Below the pieces are notes generated by a model. The model saw nothing but the letters and a program-made list of their open reading frames with translations, was not told the DNA's origin and ran no database searches. This document shows, piece after piece, positions 33,368 to 43,306 of a stretch of DNA of 64,000 bases; position 1 is the stretch's first letter, and every line of letters starts with the position of its first letter. Origin of the DNA: CAZUGA01 sp964619885 (GTDB taxonomy: Bacteria > Pseudomonadota > Gammaproteobacteria > Methylococcales > UBA1147); assembly GCA_964619885.1 (NCBI GenBank), contig CAZUGA010000019.1, forward strand, positions 1 to 64,000. The letters run 5' to 3'. The position numbers and the translations under genes are program-made.

Positions 33368-35686
33368 TTAATTGCGTAGCGGCTTTCCGGTATTCAACAT
33401 GTGCTCCAATCGGGCCAAAGTCCCATCTTGTTGAACCAACGCTATAAACGCGTCTCGTTCCAGCGTTAGCACGTCGTCTTCGCTAAGTGCTTCCGTCAAA
33501 TCGGTATCGCCACCGCTCAATACGTACGCCAGTTGATTCGCAACGACTTGGTCGTAGGGTGTGACTTTACCCAATTTCTGAAAATGATCGACACCCATGT
33601 CCAGGGTAGCTTTACCGGAAGGTCCCGGTAATTTGATTTCAGTTGCTTCCGGCGGCGCGTAGTCTTGGCTGAGTGCAAGCGCTTTAACTTTTGAGTCGGA
33701 CAATAAACGGTCCCGGTTCATCGTGATTTCGTCACCGCCGCGGAGAAACAATTTTTCTTGCGCTTCGGCCGCCGACCCTGATACCGCAGCTACGCTGATT
33801 GTCTCGAAGGATTGCACGATCGGCGGTACTGGCCCTTGCGGACGTTTTTTATTGGTATGCCAACGATACAACATTTCTTTGCATCCACCCCAACCGGGAA
33901 TCAATCCCACGCCCACTTCAACCAGCCCGGTGTACAATTCTGCATGGGCCTGAATCGCATCACAGTGCAATATGATTTCACACCCACCACCCAAAGCCAT
34001 GCCGGCTGGCGCGGCAACAACCGGAATGGTCGCGTATTTTAGAGATTTAAATACGTACTGACCGCGCATAATAATATTTTCAACAGTATTCCATTGCTGC
34101 TGTTTTATCGCGGAGACCAAAAATTTCAAATTAGCGCCCGCAGAGAAATTCTGGCCGTCGTTGTAGATGACCAGAGCACTGAATTGGTTTTGCACCACGC
34201 TGATAGATTGTTCCAGCAGTTCCAGAATATCCAAATCCAGCGCGTTCATTTTTGTGTGGAACTCAAAACAGGCGACTCCGTCGCCAATATCCCAAAGACT
34301 GGCTGACGCATTTTCTGCAACCGGGCGGGAATTTTCGGTAATATCCTCTAACCGCATCATGCCGGGCTTTTTTACGACCGGCTGGTATTGTCCGGATAGT
34401 GTTTTCTGTTGAGCGCTGTTTCCTGTCGTCCGGTACATTGCGCCGGCAGAGCGCAGGATTGTCGCGGGCTTAATACCGTCGTCCAGTAGCCTTTGGTTTA
34501 AGTATTCGGTACCTAATTGGTCTATCAATTCGAATGGGCCAAATTCCCAGTTGTAACCCAGTTTCATCGCGCGATCGACCGCGTCTATATTGTCGGTGAT
34601 TTCGGATACCAGATGGGCGGCGTAATTTAATGTTCTGGACAGCACGCGCCATGCGAATTGGCCGCCGGTATCTTCGAATTCCAATAATGCTATTAAGCCG
34701 CCAGATTTCCCTGCGGTTACACAATCCAGTTTCGGTCTGACAGCATCGTGAAATTCGCCGCTGGTCAAATTTATGGCTTGTTTGGTCTTAGTACCTTTGA
34801 CATGCCGAATTCGGTAAAACCCAGTTTTGGCCTTGCGCCCAGTAAATCCTTTTTCGAGCATCGTAGCGATGACATCGGGTACGTGGTTAATACGGTGAAA
34901 ATCGTCGTTCTGGGGGAGTAGCGCACCCATGCTACTCATGATGTGCGGCATTAAGTCGATTCCGATCAGGTCGAGTAGCCCGAAAACACCCGTTTTGGGG
35001 AAGCCAATAGGGCCTCCCATTACTGCGTCTGCTTGTTCTACGCTGAGTCCCAGTTCTATAGCTTCCAAAACTGCGCATTGTAACCAGTAAATACCAATTC
35101 GATTGCCGATGAATCCTGGTGTGTCTTTGCATTCAACGATTCCTTTACCCAAGCGCCGGTCGCCAAAATCTTCGATGCTGCTAACTGTCTCGGGTAGCGT
35201 GTCCTCACCGGAAACAATTTCCAACAAGCGCATATATCGCGGTGGATTGAAAAAGTGTGTGATCAGGAAATGTTGCCTGAATGTTTCGGGCATCGCATCT
35301 GTCAATTCGGCCAATGGGATGGTTGACGTGTTGGATGACACGATCGCGTCTGTTTTTCGAACCGTTTCGATCTGTTGGTATAAGCTTTTTTTTATATCGG
35401 CTTTTTCGACGATGGCTTCTATGATCCAATCAACTTGAGCCAAACAGGATAAGTTATCTTCTAGGTTTCCGGTTGTGATCTGTTTGGCGTTGCGGCGGTG
35501 CATCAACGAGGGGGGGCGGGATTTAAGCAGTTTTTGCAATGCCGTGTCGGCGATGATATTGCGGTTGTTGCTATCTTTAGGAACGATGTCGAGCAGGAAT
35601 ACTTGAAGCCCCGCGTTGGCTAAATGCGCGGCGATACCGGCGCCCATGACTCCGGCACCGATGACTGCCGCTTTATTGATAGTCAT
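33368..35686 (-). CDS. 3-hydroxyacyl-CoA dehydrogenase / enoyl-CoA hydratase fusion
   Basis: Bifunctional beta-oxidation enzyme. The N-terminal NAD-binding domain opens with AAVIGAGVMGAGIAAHLANAG. The catalytic hydroxyacyl-CoA dehydrogenase block shows SSNTSTIPL, HFFNPPRYMRLLEIV and KDTPGFIGNRIGI. A C-terminal crotonase domain begins around residue 460, with NFSAGANLKFLV and APAGMALGGGCEIILH. The dehydrogenase-first order is opposite to FadB/FadJ. It matches the class often annotated as FadB-like or 3-hydroxyacyl-CoA dehydrogenase/enoyl-CoA hydratase family protein. ATG 35686 (GGAG eight bases upstream) overlaps the thiolase stop by ATGA. It is the last gene of the lipid operon. Confidence 0.9.
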   Translation of the reverse strand: MTINKAAVIGAGVMGAGIAAHLANAGLQVFLLDIVPKDSNNRNIIADTALQKLLKSRPPSLMHRRNAKQITTGNLEDNLSCLAQVDWIIEAIVEKADIKKSLYQQIETVRKTDAIVSSNTSTIPLAELTDAMPETFRQHFLITHFFNPPRYMRLLEIVSGEDTLPETVSSIEDFGDRRLGKGIVECKDTPGFIGNRIGIYWLQCAVLEAIELGLSVEQADAVMGGPIGFPKTGVFGLLDLIGIDLMPHIMSSMGALLPQNDDFHRINHVPDVIATMLEKGFTGRKAKTGFYRIRHVKGTKTKQAINLTSGEFHDAVRPKLDCVTAGKSGGLIALLEFEDTGGQFAWRVLSRTLNYAAHLVSEITDNIDAVDRAMKLGYNWEFGPFELIDQLGTEYLNQRLLDDGIKPATILRSAGAMYRTTGNSAQQKTLSGQYQPVVKKPGMMRLEDITENSRPVAENASASLWDIGDGVACFEFHTKMNALDLDILELLEQSISVVQNQFSALVIYNDGQNFSAGANLKFLVSAIKQQQWNTVENIIMRGQYVFKSLKYATIPVVAAPAGMALGGGCEIILHCDAIQAHAELYTGLVEVGVGLIPGWGGCKEMLYRWHTNKKRPQGPVPPIVQSFETISVAAVSGSAAEAQEKLFLRGGDEITMNRDRLLSDSKVKALALSQDYAPPEATEIKLPGPSGKATLDMGVDHFQKLGKVTPYDQVVANQLAYVLSGGDTDLTEALSEDDVLTLERDAFIALVQQDGTLARLEHMLNTGKPLRN

Positions 35687-36825
35687 ATATCGCGCTCCAA
35701 CACCGTGGCGATTCCTTGGCCGCCCCCGATACACTGGGTTGCCAGCGCATATCGTTTGTCTTCACGCTGCAGCAATGCTGCGGCCTTACCGGTGATGCGC
35801 GCACCCGTCGCTCCCAGGGGATGACCCAATGCAATGGCTCCGCCATCGATATTGATTTTTTCGCGATCGAGTTTGAGTTCTTGGATGCACGCGACCGCTT
35901 GTGACGCAAAGGCCTCGTTTAATTCGATGATGTCGATATCGCTGACATCGAGTTCCGCTCGCCGTAACGCTTTTCGCGACGCAGAAACCGGACCGATTCC
36001 CATAATCTCCGGATCGCAGCCAGAAACTGCGATACTTTTTATCTTGGCCAGGGATGGTAAATCGTGGCTATGTGCATATTCTTCGCTGCACACTAATACG
36101 GCCGCGGCGCCGTCGGTCAAAGGCGACGATGTACCGGCTGTGACGCTGCCGGATTCAACAAACGCGGGTTTTAGTTCGGCGAGTAAATCCAATGTGGTTT
36201 CAGCACGGATACAACCATCTTGATCGATTAAATCGGCATTATTCGGATTTATTTGGATTATTTCTGAGTTAAATTTCCCCTGCTGCTGTGCGGCAAGAGT
36301 CTTTTCCTGGCTCGCTAGAGCAAATTTTTCCTGATCCTCCCGGCTAATACCGAATCGGTCGGCTACATTTTCTGCCGTTTGGCCCATGCCGATAAACGCT
36401 TGCGGAAATGACTGGTAAAGCCCGGGATGCGGTAACGGATTGAATCCGGTCATCGGTACGCGCGACATGGATTCGATGCCAGCGCAGATAAATGCTTCAC
36501 CGGCATTCATTTGTATCGCGCCGGCTGCAATGTGGATTGCTTGCATCGATGAGCCGCAAAACCGGTTAATCGTCGCGCCGGCAATACTATGCGGAAGGTC
36601 CGCCAGAAACACCGCTAAGCGTGCCATGTTAAAGCCTTGCTCGGCCTCCGGAAAAGCGCAGCCCAATATCAGATCTTCCAGGTCTTTGGTTTCAACCTGG
36701 GTTGCATTAACCAAGCCGCGTATAACCTGGGCAACCAATTCGTCAGGCCGTACTCGTTTAAGCAGTCCCCTGTGTGCGAGTGTAAATGGGGAACGACAAT
36801 AGCCAGCAATAATTACGTTTTTCAT
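35683..36825 (-). CDS. Acetyl-CoA acyltransferase (thiolase)
   Basis: Cleaves 3-ketoacyl-CoA to acetyl-CoA in beta-oxidation. The 380-residue thiolase has the acyl-accepting Cys90 in NRFCGSSMQ, the His in GGAIALGHPLGATGAR and the C-terminal Cys in QCIGGGQG. It overlaps FadD-type ligase by four bases at its start (ATGA, 36822-36825) and the dehydrogenase by four bases at its end. Thus all three beta-oxidation steps are translationally coupled. It is a two-gene thiolase/dehydrogenase complex candidate, analogous to FadA/FadB but with the alternative dehydrogenase architecture. Confidence 0.93.
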   Translation of the reverse strand: MKNVIIAGYCRSPFTLAHRGLLKRVRPDELVAQVIRGLVNATQVETKDLEDLILGCAFPEAEQGFNMARLAVFLADLPHSIAGATINRFCGSSMQAIHIAAGAIQMNAGEAFICAGIESMSRVPMTGFNPLPHPGLYQSFPQAFIGMGQTAENVADRFGISREDQEKFALASQEKTLAAQQQGKFNSEIIQINPNNADLIDQDGCIRAETTLDLLAELKPAFVESGSVTAGTSSPLTDGAAAVLVCSEEYAHSHDLPSLAKIKSIAVSGCDPEIMGIGPVSASRKALRRAELDVSDIDIIELNEAFASQAVACIQELKLDREKINIDGGAIALGHPLGATGARITGKAAALLQREDKRYALATQCIGGGQGIATVLERDI

Positions 36826-38513
36826 GACGGTTCCGTTGAGTCGCGCAATTCGCGTCGGAGGATTTTTCCAATATTGGATTTGGGTAGTTCATCGATGAAA
36901 CTGATATGTTTGGGCATTTTGTACGGTGTCAATTTGTTTCGGCAGTGATCGCGGATTACGCTTTGGTCTAATGTATTATCTTTTTTGACGACAAATGCCT
37001 TCACCGCTTCCCCGGTTTCTTCGTCAGGCACGCCGATAACGCCGCATTCCATGACACCGGGATGGCCGCTGATCACGGCTTCTATATCATTGGGGAAAAC
37101 GTTGAACCCGGAAACCAAAATCACGTCCTTCTTCCGGTCCACCAAATAGACGTACCCATCGTCCATAATTTTGGCGATGTCGCCGGTTTTAAGCCATCCG
37201 TCTGCGGTAAATACATTTTCTGTTTCTTCGGGGCGTTTCCAGTAGCCTTGCATGACTTGCGGTCCGCGGATACAGAGTTCTCCTGTCTGTCCAAACGGAA
37301 GATGTTCACCACGTTCGTCTATGACGCAGCAATCCGTGGATGAAACGGGCAGACCAATACTTCCATCGTGTTCTTTGTCACCTAGAGGATTAATACAAAC
37401 CGCGGGGGATGTTTCGGTTAGACCGTAGGCCTCAGTAATTGTGCAACCTGTCTGAGCTTTCCATTTTTCTGCGACATTTGCTTGTACCGCCATGCCACCG
37501 CCTATGGTAATTTTGAGTTCGGAAAAATCCAATTCAGAAAAACCCGAGGTATTCGACAAGTGATTGAATAAAGTATTGACGCCGGGTATGCAGGTAAAAC
37601 GATTTCTTTTGAGTTCCTTGACCAAACTTGGAAGATCGCGCGGGTTGGTGATCAAATGGATTAGGCTACCTATGTTCATAAACGTGAGGAAGCTCGCGGT
37701 CAACGAAAAAATATGATAAAGCGGCAGTGCCGCAACCACTACCTCTTGGCCAAATTCGATTTTTTTGCCTTGATTCGAGCCGTAACTGATCCATTGCGTC
37801 GCTTGTTCCATGTTGGTCAACAAGTTCCCGTGGGTTAGTACTGCGCTTTTACATATCCCTGTGGTGCCGCCGGTATATTGTAAAAACGCAGTATCATCCA
37901 GGGTGGTTGTTGCGGAGACGAATTGATGTTGACTGCCTTTGCGCAAGGTGTCGTTAAATTTGATCGTCTCTGCAATTGTGTATTCGGGGACCAGCTTTTT
38001 GACGTACTTGGCTACGAAATTAACGACCATCGATTTCGGTGCGTTCAACATGTCGCCCAGGCGGGTAGTAATTACGAATTGTAGAGGTGTTTTGTCAATG
38101 ACTTGGGCCAAGGTGTGGCAAAAATTTTCCAGTACAATGATGGCTTTGGCTCCTGAGTCGTTGAGCTGATGTTCGAGCTCTCGCGGTGTATACAGAGGGT
38201 TTACATTGACCACCACCAATTCTGCGCGGAGTATTCCCAAAATCGCTACTGCGTGTTGCAACAGATTGGGCATCATAATGGCGACCCGATCGCCCTTTTT
38301 TAGGTCCAGTTCGTAACGCAGAAAGTTAGCCAGGTCAGCGCTGAATTTTTCGACTTGACTATAGGTTAATTCGGTCCCCATATTGAAGAATGCTGGGCTG
38401 TCGCCATTTTTTTTGGCAACGGACTCGAAAAAATTGGCGATGGAAGTATATTCGATTGGTCCGATTTCCGCCGGAACCCCTTTAGGATATTGCTTTAACC
38501 AAGGTTTGTTCAT
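36822..38513 (-). CDS. Long-chain fatty-acid--CoA ligase
   Basis: AMP-forming acyl-CoA synthetase of 563 residues that activates fatty acids. The P-loop is TGGTTGICKSAVLTHGN, the A5 block AYGLTETSPAV, and the C-terminal GWLKTGDIA and DRKKDVILVSGFNVFPND. The catalytic Lys lies in the final region (KSNIGKILRREL). These match FadD. Its stop overlaps the thiolase start. The acyltransferase-hydrolase fusion gene ends 29 bp upstream, making it the probable first gene of the operon. Confidence 0.93.
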   Translation of the reverse strand: MNKPWLKQYPKGVPAEIGPIEYTSIANFFESVAKKNGDSPAFFNMGTELTYSQVEKFSADLANFLRYELDLKKGDRVAIMMPNLLQHAVAILGILRAELVVVNVNPLYTPRELEHQLNDSGAKAIIVLENFCHTLAQVIDKTPLQFVITTRLGDMLNAPKSMVVNFVAKYVKKLVPEYTIAETIKFNDTLRKGSQHQFVSATTTLDDTAFLQYTGGTTGICKSAVLTHGNLLTNMEQATQWISYGSNQGKKIEFGQEVVVAALPLYHIFSLTASFLTFMNIGSLIHLITNPRDLPSLVKELKRNRFTCIPGVNTLFNHLSNTSGFSELDFSELKITIGGGMAVQANVAEKWKAQTGCTITEAYGLTETSPAVCINPLGDKEHDGSIGLPVSSTDCCVIDERGEHLPFGQTGELCIRGPQVMQGYWKRPEETENVFTADGWLKTGDIAKIMDDGYVYLVDRKKDVILVSGFNVFPNDIEAVISGHPGVMECGVIGVPDEETGEAVKAFVVKKDNTLDQSVIRDHCRNKLTPYKMPKHISFIDELPKSNIGKILRRELRDSTEPS

Positions 38514-38542
38514 GAATCAACAACAGTTGTGATGGGTAGCGG

Positions 38543-40879
38543 TTAGGTATTCGGTATCGTCGAATGGAGTAGTATCTCAGAGGTTAAGCTTGGATTGGAA
38601 AGCTGTCCCATAAATGCGAGAATTTTATCCTGGGTAGAGTCGATGTCGTCCATTAAAATACCGTGCCGCTGGGAGTTTATAGTTATCAATTCTTTTTTCG
38701 CCGAACCCAATTTTTTGTAGATAATATCAGCGCTTTTGGGGTCGACTGTCGGGTCGTTATTCCCTTGCAGTATAAGTGTTGGGCAGTGAATATCCGGTAG
38801 ACGTTTTTCCAATTCGCTGATCAATCGGCGTAATTCGTAAAGACCGCGAACTGGTATATTTTGATAGTTGACGCCAGGATGCTCTGGCTTATTTTGTAAA
38901 AATGGACGCACGCCTTCATAACTGGATAACCAGTGTACCAATTTGTTGGTCCCGTGAACCAGCGGAACAAACATCATTTTTGAGTCGCGGAACTTTATCG
39001 GCACCGATACCACAGCGACCGCCTCCAAACTGTCCAGTTGGTCAGCGGCTAGCCGCAATGCCAGCGCGCCTCCTGTTGAAAAACCTACTAACATGATGCG
39101 GTCGCAATAGGCTTGCATGATTCGGTAACAGCGAACCAGCGATTGAAACCAATCTTCCCATTGTTTTTCGCGTAGGTCTTTGGGTGAAGTACCGTGACCT
39201 TTAAGGCGCACGCCAATGGCGGTGTATCCATTTTGTGCCAAACGTTCCGCTAAACCTCGAACTTCTGCCGGGGACGCCAAAAATCCATGGATCAATATAA
39301 CGCCGATTCCGTTTCTAATATGCGGTCTTATAAAAAATGGTTGGGCATTTTGATCGGCGGTTTCCTGATTGTTTATATCGTCAAAACACGGCTTGCTGAA
39401 GTAGGTTTTATCCCAGCGCCAGGAGACGACTTCGTCATCGAATTTAAGCGCCGCCAATTCATGTGGGCTAATATAATCGGAATCATGTAGCGCGGTTTGC
39501 GCGATTTGTGCGATAACCGGAAGTGCCGCAACTTCGTTGGCGTAAACCGCGACAAGGTTTTCCATGCGAATGGTATCAAAATCGTGCAATTCGCGTAGTT
39601 TGGGAAGAAATCGGTACTGGTCTTGATCCGGTTCAATCAAGCCGCTGGATTCAGACATGTAAATGAATTGTTCCAAGCCTTTGCTATGACCGTCGATTAG
39701 CGTTCCGTAGGCTTCTGGATTTTTCAGGCTACGGTGTAAATGTATTAAAGATACTTTCTGTACGGCTTTAACCGCTAGGTACAGGGCTTTGTGGAAACGT
39801 AGTCGGTCGACTCCGGTTTCACCTTGGTTGATGAGATGGGTGATTATTGATGCGGCGAGGTGGCTCAGATTGACGGTAACCGTTTCGTACATATACTCCA
39901 TATAGGTATTGCGCAGTGCCTTGGCGTTACGCCGTATGCCTTTTGCCAGAACCCGTTCGCTCTTGGTTTCGGACTCCGCACGCAAACTCAGCAAATGATC
40001 GATACATGTGATATTGGGGGCGAGCTGTTCGATTAGGCGTAGTTCCCACCAGCGCCAAGTGTCACTGGGGTATACCGGTGTACCGAGTCGTATATCCATA
40101 TCCGTATCTTTTAATAGAATATTTCCTTCGATCAGCAATTCTTCAGAATGGCGGCGGGTCAGGCCTTTGTTGAGCAATTCCGCGCCTTTGCGCAGAATAT
40201 TGTCATTGATTCGTATGGGATAAAAAGTAATGTTTGCCGGAATGATGGAAGTCGGTCGCAGGGCTGCTATCAACATGTCGCCCATGTTGTCGAAATGGAA
40301 TTCCTCGGACCATTGTTGCAGGCGCTCCGTGTCTCCGACGTGATAGGCATGTCTAATAGTACGTTTAAACGCATCGACTCCCAGGCCCAATACTGCTGCA
40401 CCAGTATGTTGCTTACGCCGGTCCATGGACGTGCGCGAAAAAATGCTGAATTCCCCCTTTTCGTCTATAACTTGACGATCTTTGACCATCCCACCCTCTG
40501 GGAAGATGATGACTTTACGCCCGCGTAAAATTTGTTCGGTCAGCATTGACAGCAGTTTGTCATGATCATGCGGAATCGCCCCGACCGAGCGCAGGTAGTT
40601 GGCCAAAACTTCATCGCCATCGAAGAATTCCCGGTGTGCGACGGAACAGCAGTATGCCCCAGTTTCTTCGTAAATCAGGTATTGCGGTATAAAAGTTTCG
40701 AATCGCGCGAAATGATTAAATAGAAAGATTTCCCCTTGCTCGAGTTTATTATGCTCGGAGTGTAACTTTACATTAACGCTAAGAAGTTTCTTTAGAGTTC
40801 TAAAGACGCGTACCGACCAATCGTAGGTCGATTGATTGACTTGGTATTCATGGGTTGAGGTGGTGGTTTCCTCGGTCAT
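38543..40879 (-). CDS. Acyltransferase fused to alpha/beta hydrolase
   Basis: The N-terminal half (about 1-330) resembles PlsC/PlsB-type glycerolipid acyltransferases. Motif I is NHFARFE (NH-x4-D/E; Glu in place of Asp) and motif III is FPEGGMVKD. The C-terminal half (about 515-770) is a complete alpha/beta hydrolase: oxyanion region VILIHGFLASPAEV, nucleophile elbow VGFSTGG, acid NNDPTVD and His in SQRHGIL. No membrane helices are obvious. The combination suggests phospholipid remodelling or fatty-acid release feeding the adjacent FadD and beta-oxidation genes. ATG 40879 is chosen; a TTG at 40909 is in frame. Single-chain fusion and Glu at motif I are notable. Confidence 0.75.
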   Translation of the reverse strand: MTEETTTSTHEYQVNQSTYDWSVRVFRTLKKLLSVNVKLHSEHNKLEQGEIFLFNHFARFETFIPQYLIYEETGAYCCSVAHREFFDGDEVLANYLRSVGAIPHDHDKLLSMLTEQILRGRKVIIFPEGGMVKDRQVIDEKGEFSIFSRTSMDRRKQHTGAAVLGLGVDAFKRTIRHAYHVGDTERLQQWSEEFHFDNMGDMLIAALRPTSIIPANITFYPIRINDNILRKGAELLNKGLTRRHSEELLIEGNILLKDTDMDIRLGTPVYPSDTWRWWELRLIEQLAPNITCIDHLLSLRAESETKSERVLAKGIRRNAKALRNTYMEYMYETVTVNLSHLAASIITHLINQGETGVDRLRFHKALYLAVKAVQKVSLIHLHRSLKNPEAYGTLIDGHSKGLEQFIYMSESSGLIEPDQDQYRFLPKLRELHDFDTIRMENLVAVYANEVAALPVIAQIAQTALHDSDYISPHELAALKFDDEVVSWRWDKTYFSKPCFDDINNQETADQNAQPFFIRPHIRNGIGVILIHGFLASPAEVRGLAERLAQNGYTAIGVRLKGHGTSPKDLREKQWEDWFQSLVRCYRIMQAYCDRIMLVGFSTGGALALRLAADQLDSLEAVAVVSVPIKFRDSKMMFVPLVHGTNKLVHWLSSYEGVRPFLQNKPEHPGVNYQNIPVRGLYELRRLISELEKRLPDIHCPTLILQGNNDPTVDPKSADIIYKKLGSAKKELITINSQRHGILMDDIDSTQDKILAFMGQLSNPSLTSEILLHSTIPNT

Positions 40880-41201
40880 GTTATGTGCGAGATTCGATGA
40901 GCCGATCAAAAATCAGCGGGGCGATCATTCGCTTCCGTCTAATACTTATTTAAGATCATTCTGCGTCATTTAGCAATTAACTCACTGCATAGTTTTAGCG
41001 CCTCGCTCAAAGTTGTCTCCGGGTTCCAAATAGATAGAGCGTTGTCGGTGGACAAAAATAACTAACAATGAAGGCCTTAGGCGGCGGATGTCTCGGATAG
41101 CGTGGTTCAAATACGCAAGACCAAATGAGCGGAGTGTAAGGTCGATTATTGAATAACCGTTTTTGGGAAACTATCGGGTTGTTTCTTGTTTTAACGCGGA
41201 A

Positions 41202-42962
41202 TCAACCAACCGCTGAAATTTTCCCGTGAAATTGCAAACTGTGAAGGTGTGCGTAATAGCCACCCTTAACCAGTAATTCGTTGTGATTGCCTATCTCAAG
41301 AATTTTGCCTTTTTCCATGACTACGATGCGATCGGCTTTTTCGATGGTGGAAAGTCGGTGGGCAATGATCAATGTGGTCCGGCCGGATAGCGCTTTTTCC
41401 AGTGCATTTTGGATCTTGCGTTCGGATTCTGTGTCGAGCGCCGATGTGGCTTCGTCCAGGATTAATAATGGCGCATCTTTCAGCAGCGCTCGCGCGATGG
41501 CCAAGCGTTGTCTTTGCCCGCCAGAAAGTTTAACCCCGTTTTCGCCGATCAGGGTATCCAGGCCATTGGGTAACTTGTCGATAAATTCCATGGCATTGGC
41601 TGCGGTGGCTGCGGCGATGACTTGTTCGCGCGTGGAATCGGACAAAATGCCATAAGCGATATTTTTCTCGACTGTATCATTAAACAAAGTAATGTGCTGG
41701 GTGACTAACGCGATTTGTTGGCGAAGGTTTTTCAGTGTGTAATTTTGAATGTCGATATCGTCGAGTAGAATTTTGCCGTCGTTGTAATCGTAGAAGCGTG
41801 GTATAAGACTTGCCAGCGTAGTTTTACCGCTGCCGGATTGACCCACCAACGCGATGGTTTGCGCGGGTTCGATGGTAAACGAAATATCCTGTAATACGTT
41901 GCTTTCAGATTCGTCGTAGGCAAAGTTGAGTTTGCGGAATTCCAGTTTGCCGGAAACCCGGCTGGTTTCGTGTTGACCGTTGTCGACTTCCTCGGCTTCG
42001 TCCAATACTTCAAATACGCTCTCGGCGGCGGCAATGCCTTTCTGAATGGTCGCGTTAGCACTGCTCAGTTGTTTAAGTGACCGTGGAATTAAGCCCGCAG
42101 CGGTAATGTAGGCGACAAATTCTCCAGCGCTGGCTTCGGTCATTAGTAACAGTGCCAGGTAGATTAAAATGGACAGCGCGATTGCGACAATAAATTGAAG
42201 CAGCGGCGAGTGAATCGCCGTAGTCTTCATTAACTTCAACAATTGGCGGTAATTGTAACGACTGGCCGCAGAAAAACGGCTTTTTTCGTATTCCTCGCCA
42301 CCAAAGCTTCGAACCATGCGGTGCCCGGTGACCATCTCGGATGCGACATGGGTAATGTCCCCCATCGATACCTGAATTTTTTTGCTGATCGCGCGAAATT
42401 TTTTGCTGGCGTAATTGACCAAAATGCCTATAACCGGCGCGATCGTTAGAAAAATGATGGAAAGCTGCCAATTCATATACATTAGATAAGCCAGCAATCC
42501 AAGCAGGGTTAAACCTTCACGGACCACCACTTTGATCGCGTTGGTCGCGGCGGATGTAACTAAATTTACGTTGTGGGTAATTCTTGAGATTAAATGTCCG
42601 GAATTTGAGCTTTCGAAATAAGCCGCGGGCAGAACCGTATAGCGATCGAAAATCTGGCAACGCAGGGTATGGATGATATTGTACGACACCATCGCAAGAA
42701 AATAGCTTCCCAGGAAGGAACCTATGCCGCGAAAGATAACGATGCTGATGAAGGCAACCGGGACCCAATAAATGCCTTCGCGGTTAAGAGTTTGCAGCGA
42801 ATCCACGATATATTGCAACAATCTGGCAAACATCGGTTGTGCTGCGGCGTACATCAGGTAACCGCCAATGCTGATGAGGAATTTTGTCCAATGAGGACGG
42901 ATATAAGCCACTAAACGCTTATAAACTTGTAATCCTGATTGTACGTCGGTTGCTTCCGCCAT
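41202..42962 (-). CDS. msbA: Lipid A export ABC transporter MsbA
   Basis: Homodimeric half-transporter that flips lipid A-core across the inner membrane. The N-terminal six-helix domain (about 10-320) is followed by the nucleotide-binding domain: Walker A GQSGSGKTT, Q-loop VTQH, signature LSGGQRQR, Walker B LLILDEATSALD and H-loop IAHRL. Length and the start MAEATDVQSGLQVYKRL fit MsbA. ATG 42962 is chosen over a TTG at 43022. It is divergent from the O-antigen ligase, and LPS genes follow on the other strand, supporting lipid A rather than drug transport. A 340-bp gap holds both promoters. Confidence 0.93.
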   Translation of the reverse strand: MAEATDVQSGLQVYKRLVAYIRPHWTKFLISIGGYLMYAAAQPMFARLLQYIVDSLQTLNREGIYWVPVAFISIVIFRGIGSFLGSYFLAMVSYNIIHTLRCQIFDRYTVLPAAYFESSNSGHLISRITHNVNLVTSAATNAIKVVVREGLTLLGLLAYLMYMNWQLSIIFLTIAPVIGILVNYASKKFRAISKKIQVSMGDITHVASEMVTGHRMVRSFGGEEYEKSRFSAASRYNYRQLLKLMKTTAIHSPLLQFIVAIALSILIYLALLLMTEASAGEFVAYITAAGLIPRSLKQLSSANATIQKGIAAAESVFEVLDEAEEVDNGQHETSRVSGKLEFRKLNFAYDESESNVLQDISFTIEPAQTIALVGQSGSGKTTLASLIPRFYDYNDGKILLDDIDIQNYTLKNLRQQIALVTQHITLFNDTVEKNIAYGILSDSTREQVIAAATAANAMEFIDKLPNGLDTLIGENGVKLSGGQRQRLAIARALLKDAPLLILDEATSALDTESERKIQNALEKALSGRTTLIIAHRLSTIEKADRIVVMEKGKILEIGNHNELLVKGGYYAHLHSLQFHGKISAVG

Positions 42963-43306
42963 GAGGGGGTTTGCCAGTTGTTTATTATCCGCTTGCGCAA
43001 ATTTGTTGTAAAATACTAACAAACATGGCCACTTAAAACTAGGTAAACATTGGAGTTTAAACTAATTTGTTGCTTATGCGCGACAAAAGTATAGCATAGC
43101 AATTCCTGTCCTACGGGTTAGGTTGAAACGGTTTCGGTGGGTCGGTGCGGTTTATTCGGCCGGTTGCAAATCTGATTTAAACAGGTTGCTTGCAAGCTAT
43201 CGCGGCTGCCAGTTCCGTAGTCGATCGGGATTGGGGTTTCATCGCAACTGTAAATTGAACGCCCTTAGAAGTACCGAACAGCATGGGTTAATAGCCACAC
43301 ATAAAA
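42963..43306. other. Divergent intergenic region msbA / O-antigen ligase
   Basis: About 345 bp, no gene seen. The frames here are short and lack family resemblance. It should contain the two divergent promoters, but no confident -10/-35 pair can be named by eye. Confidence 0.4.
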
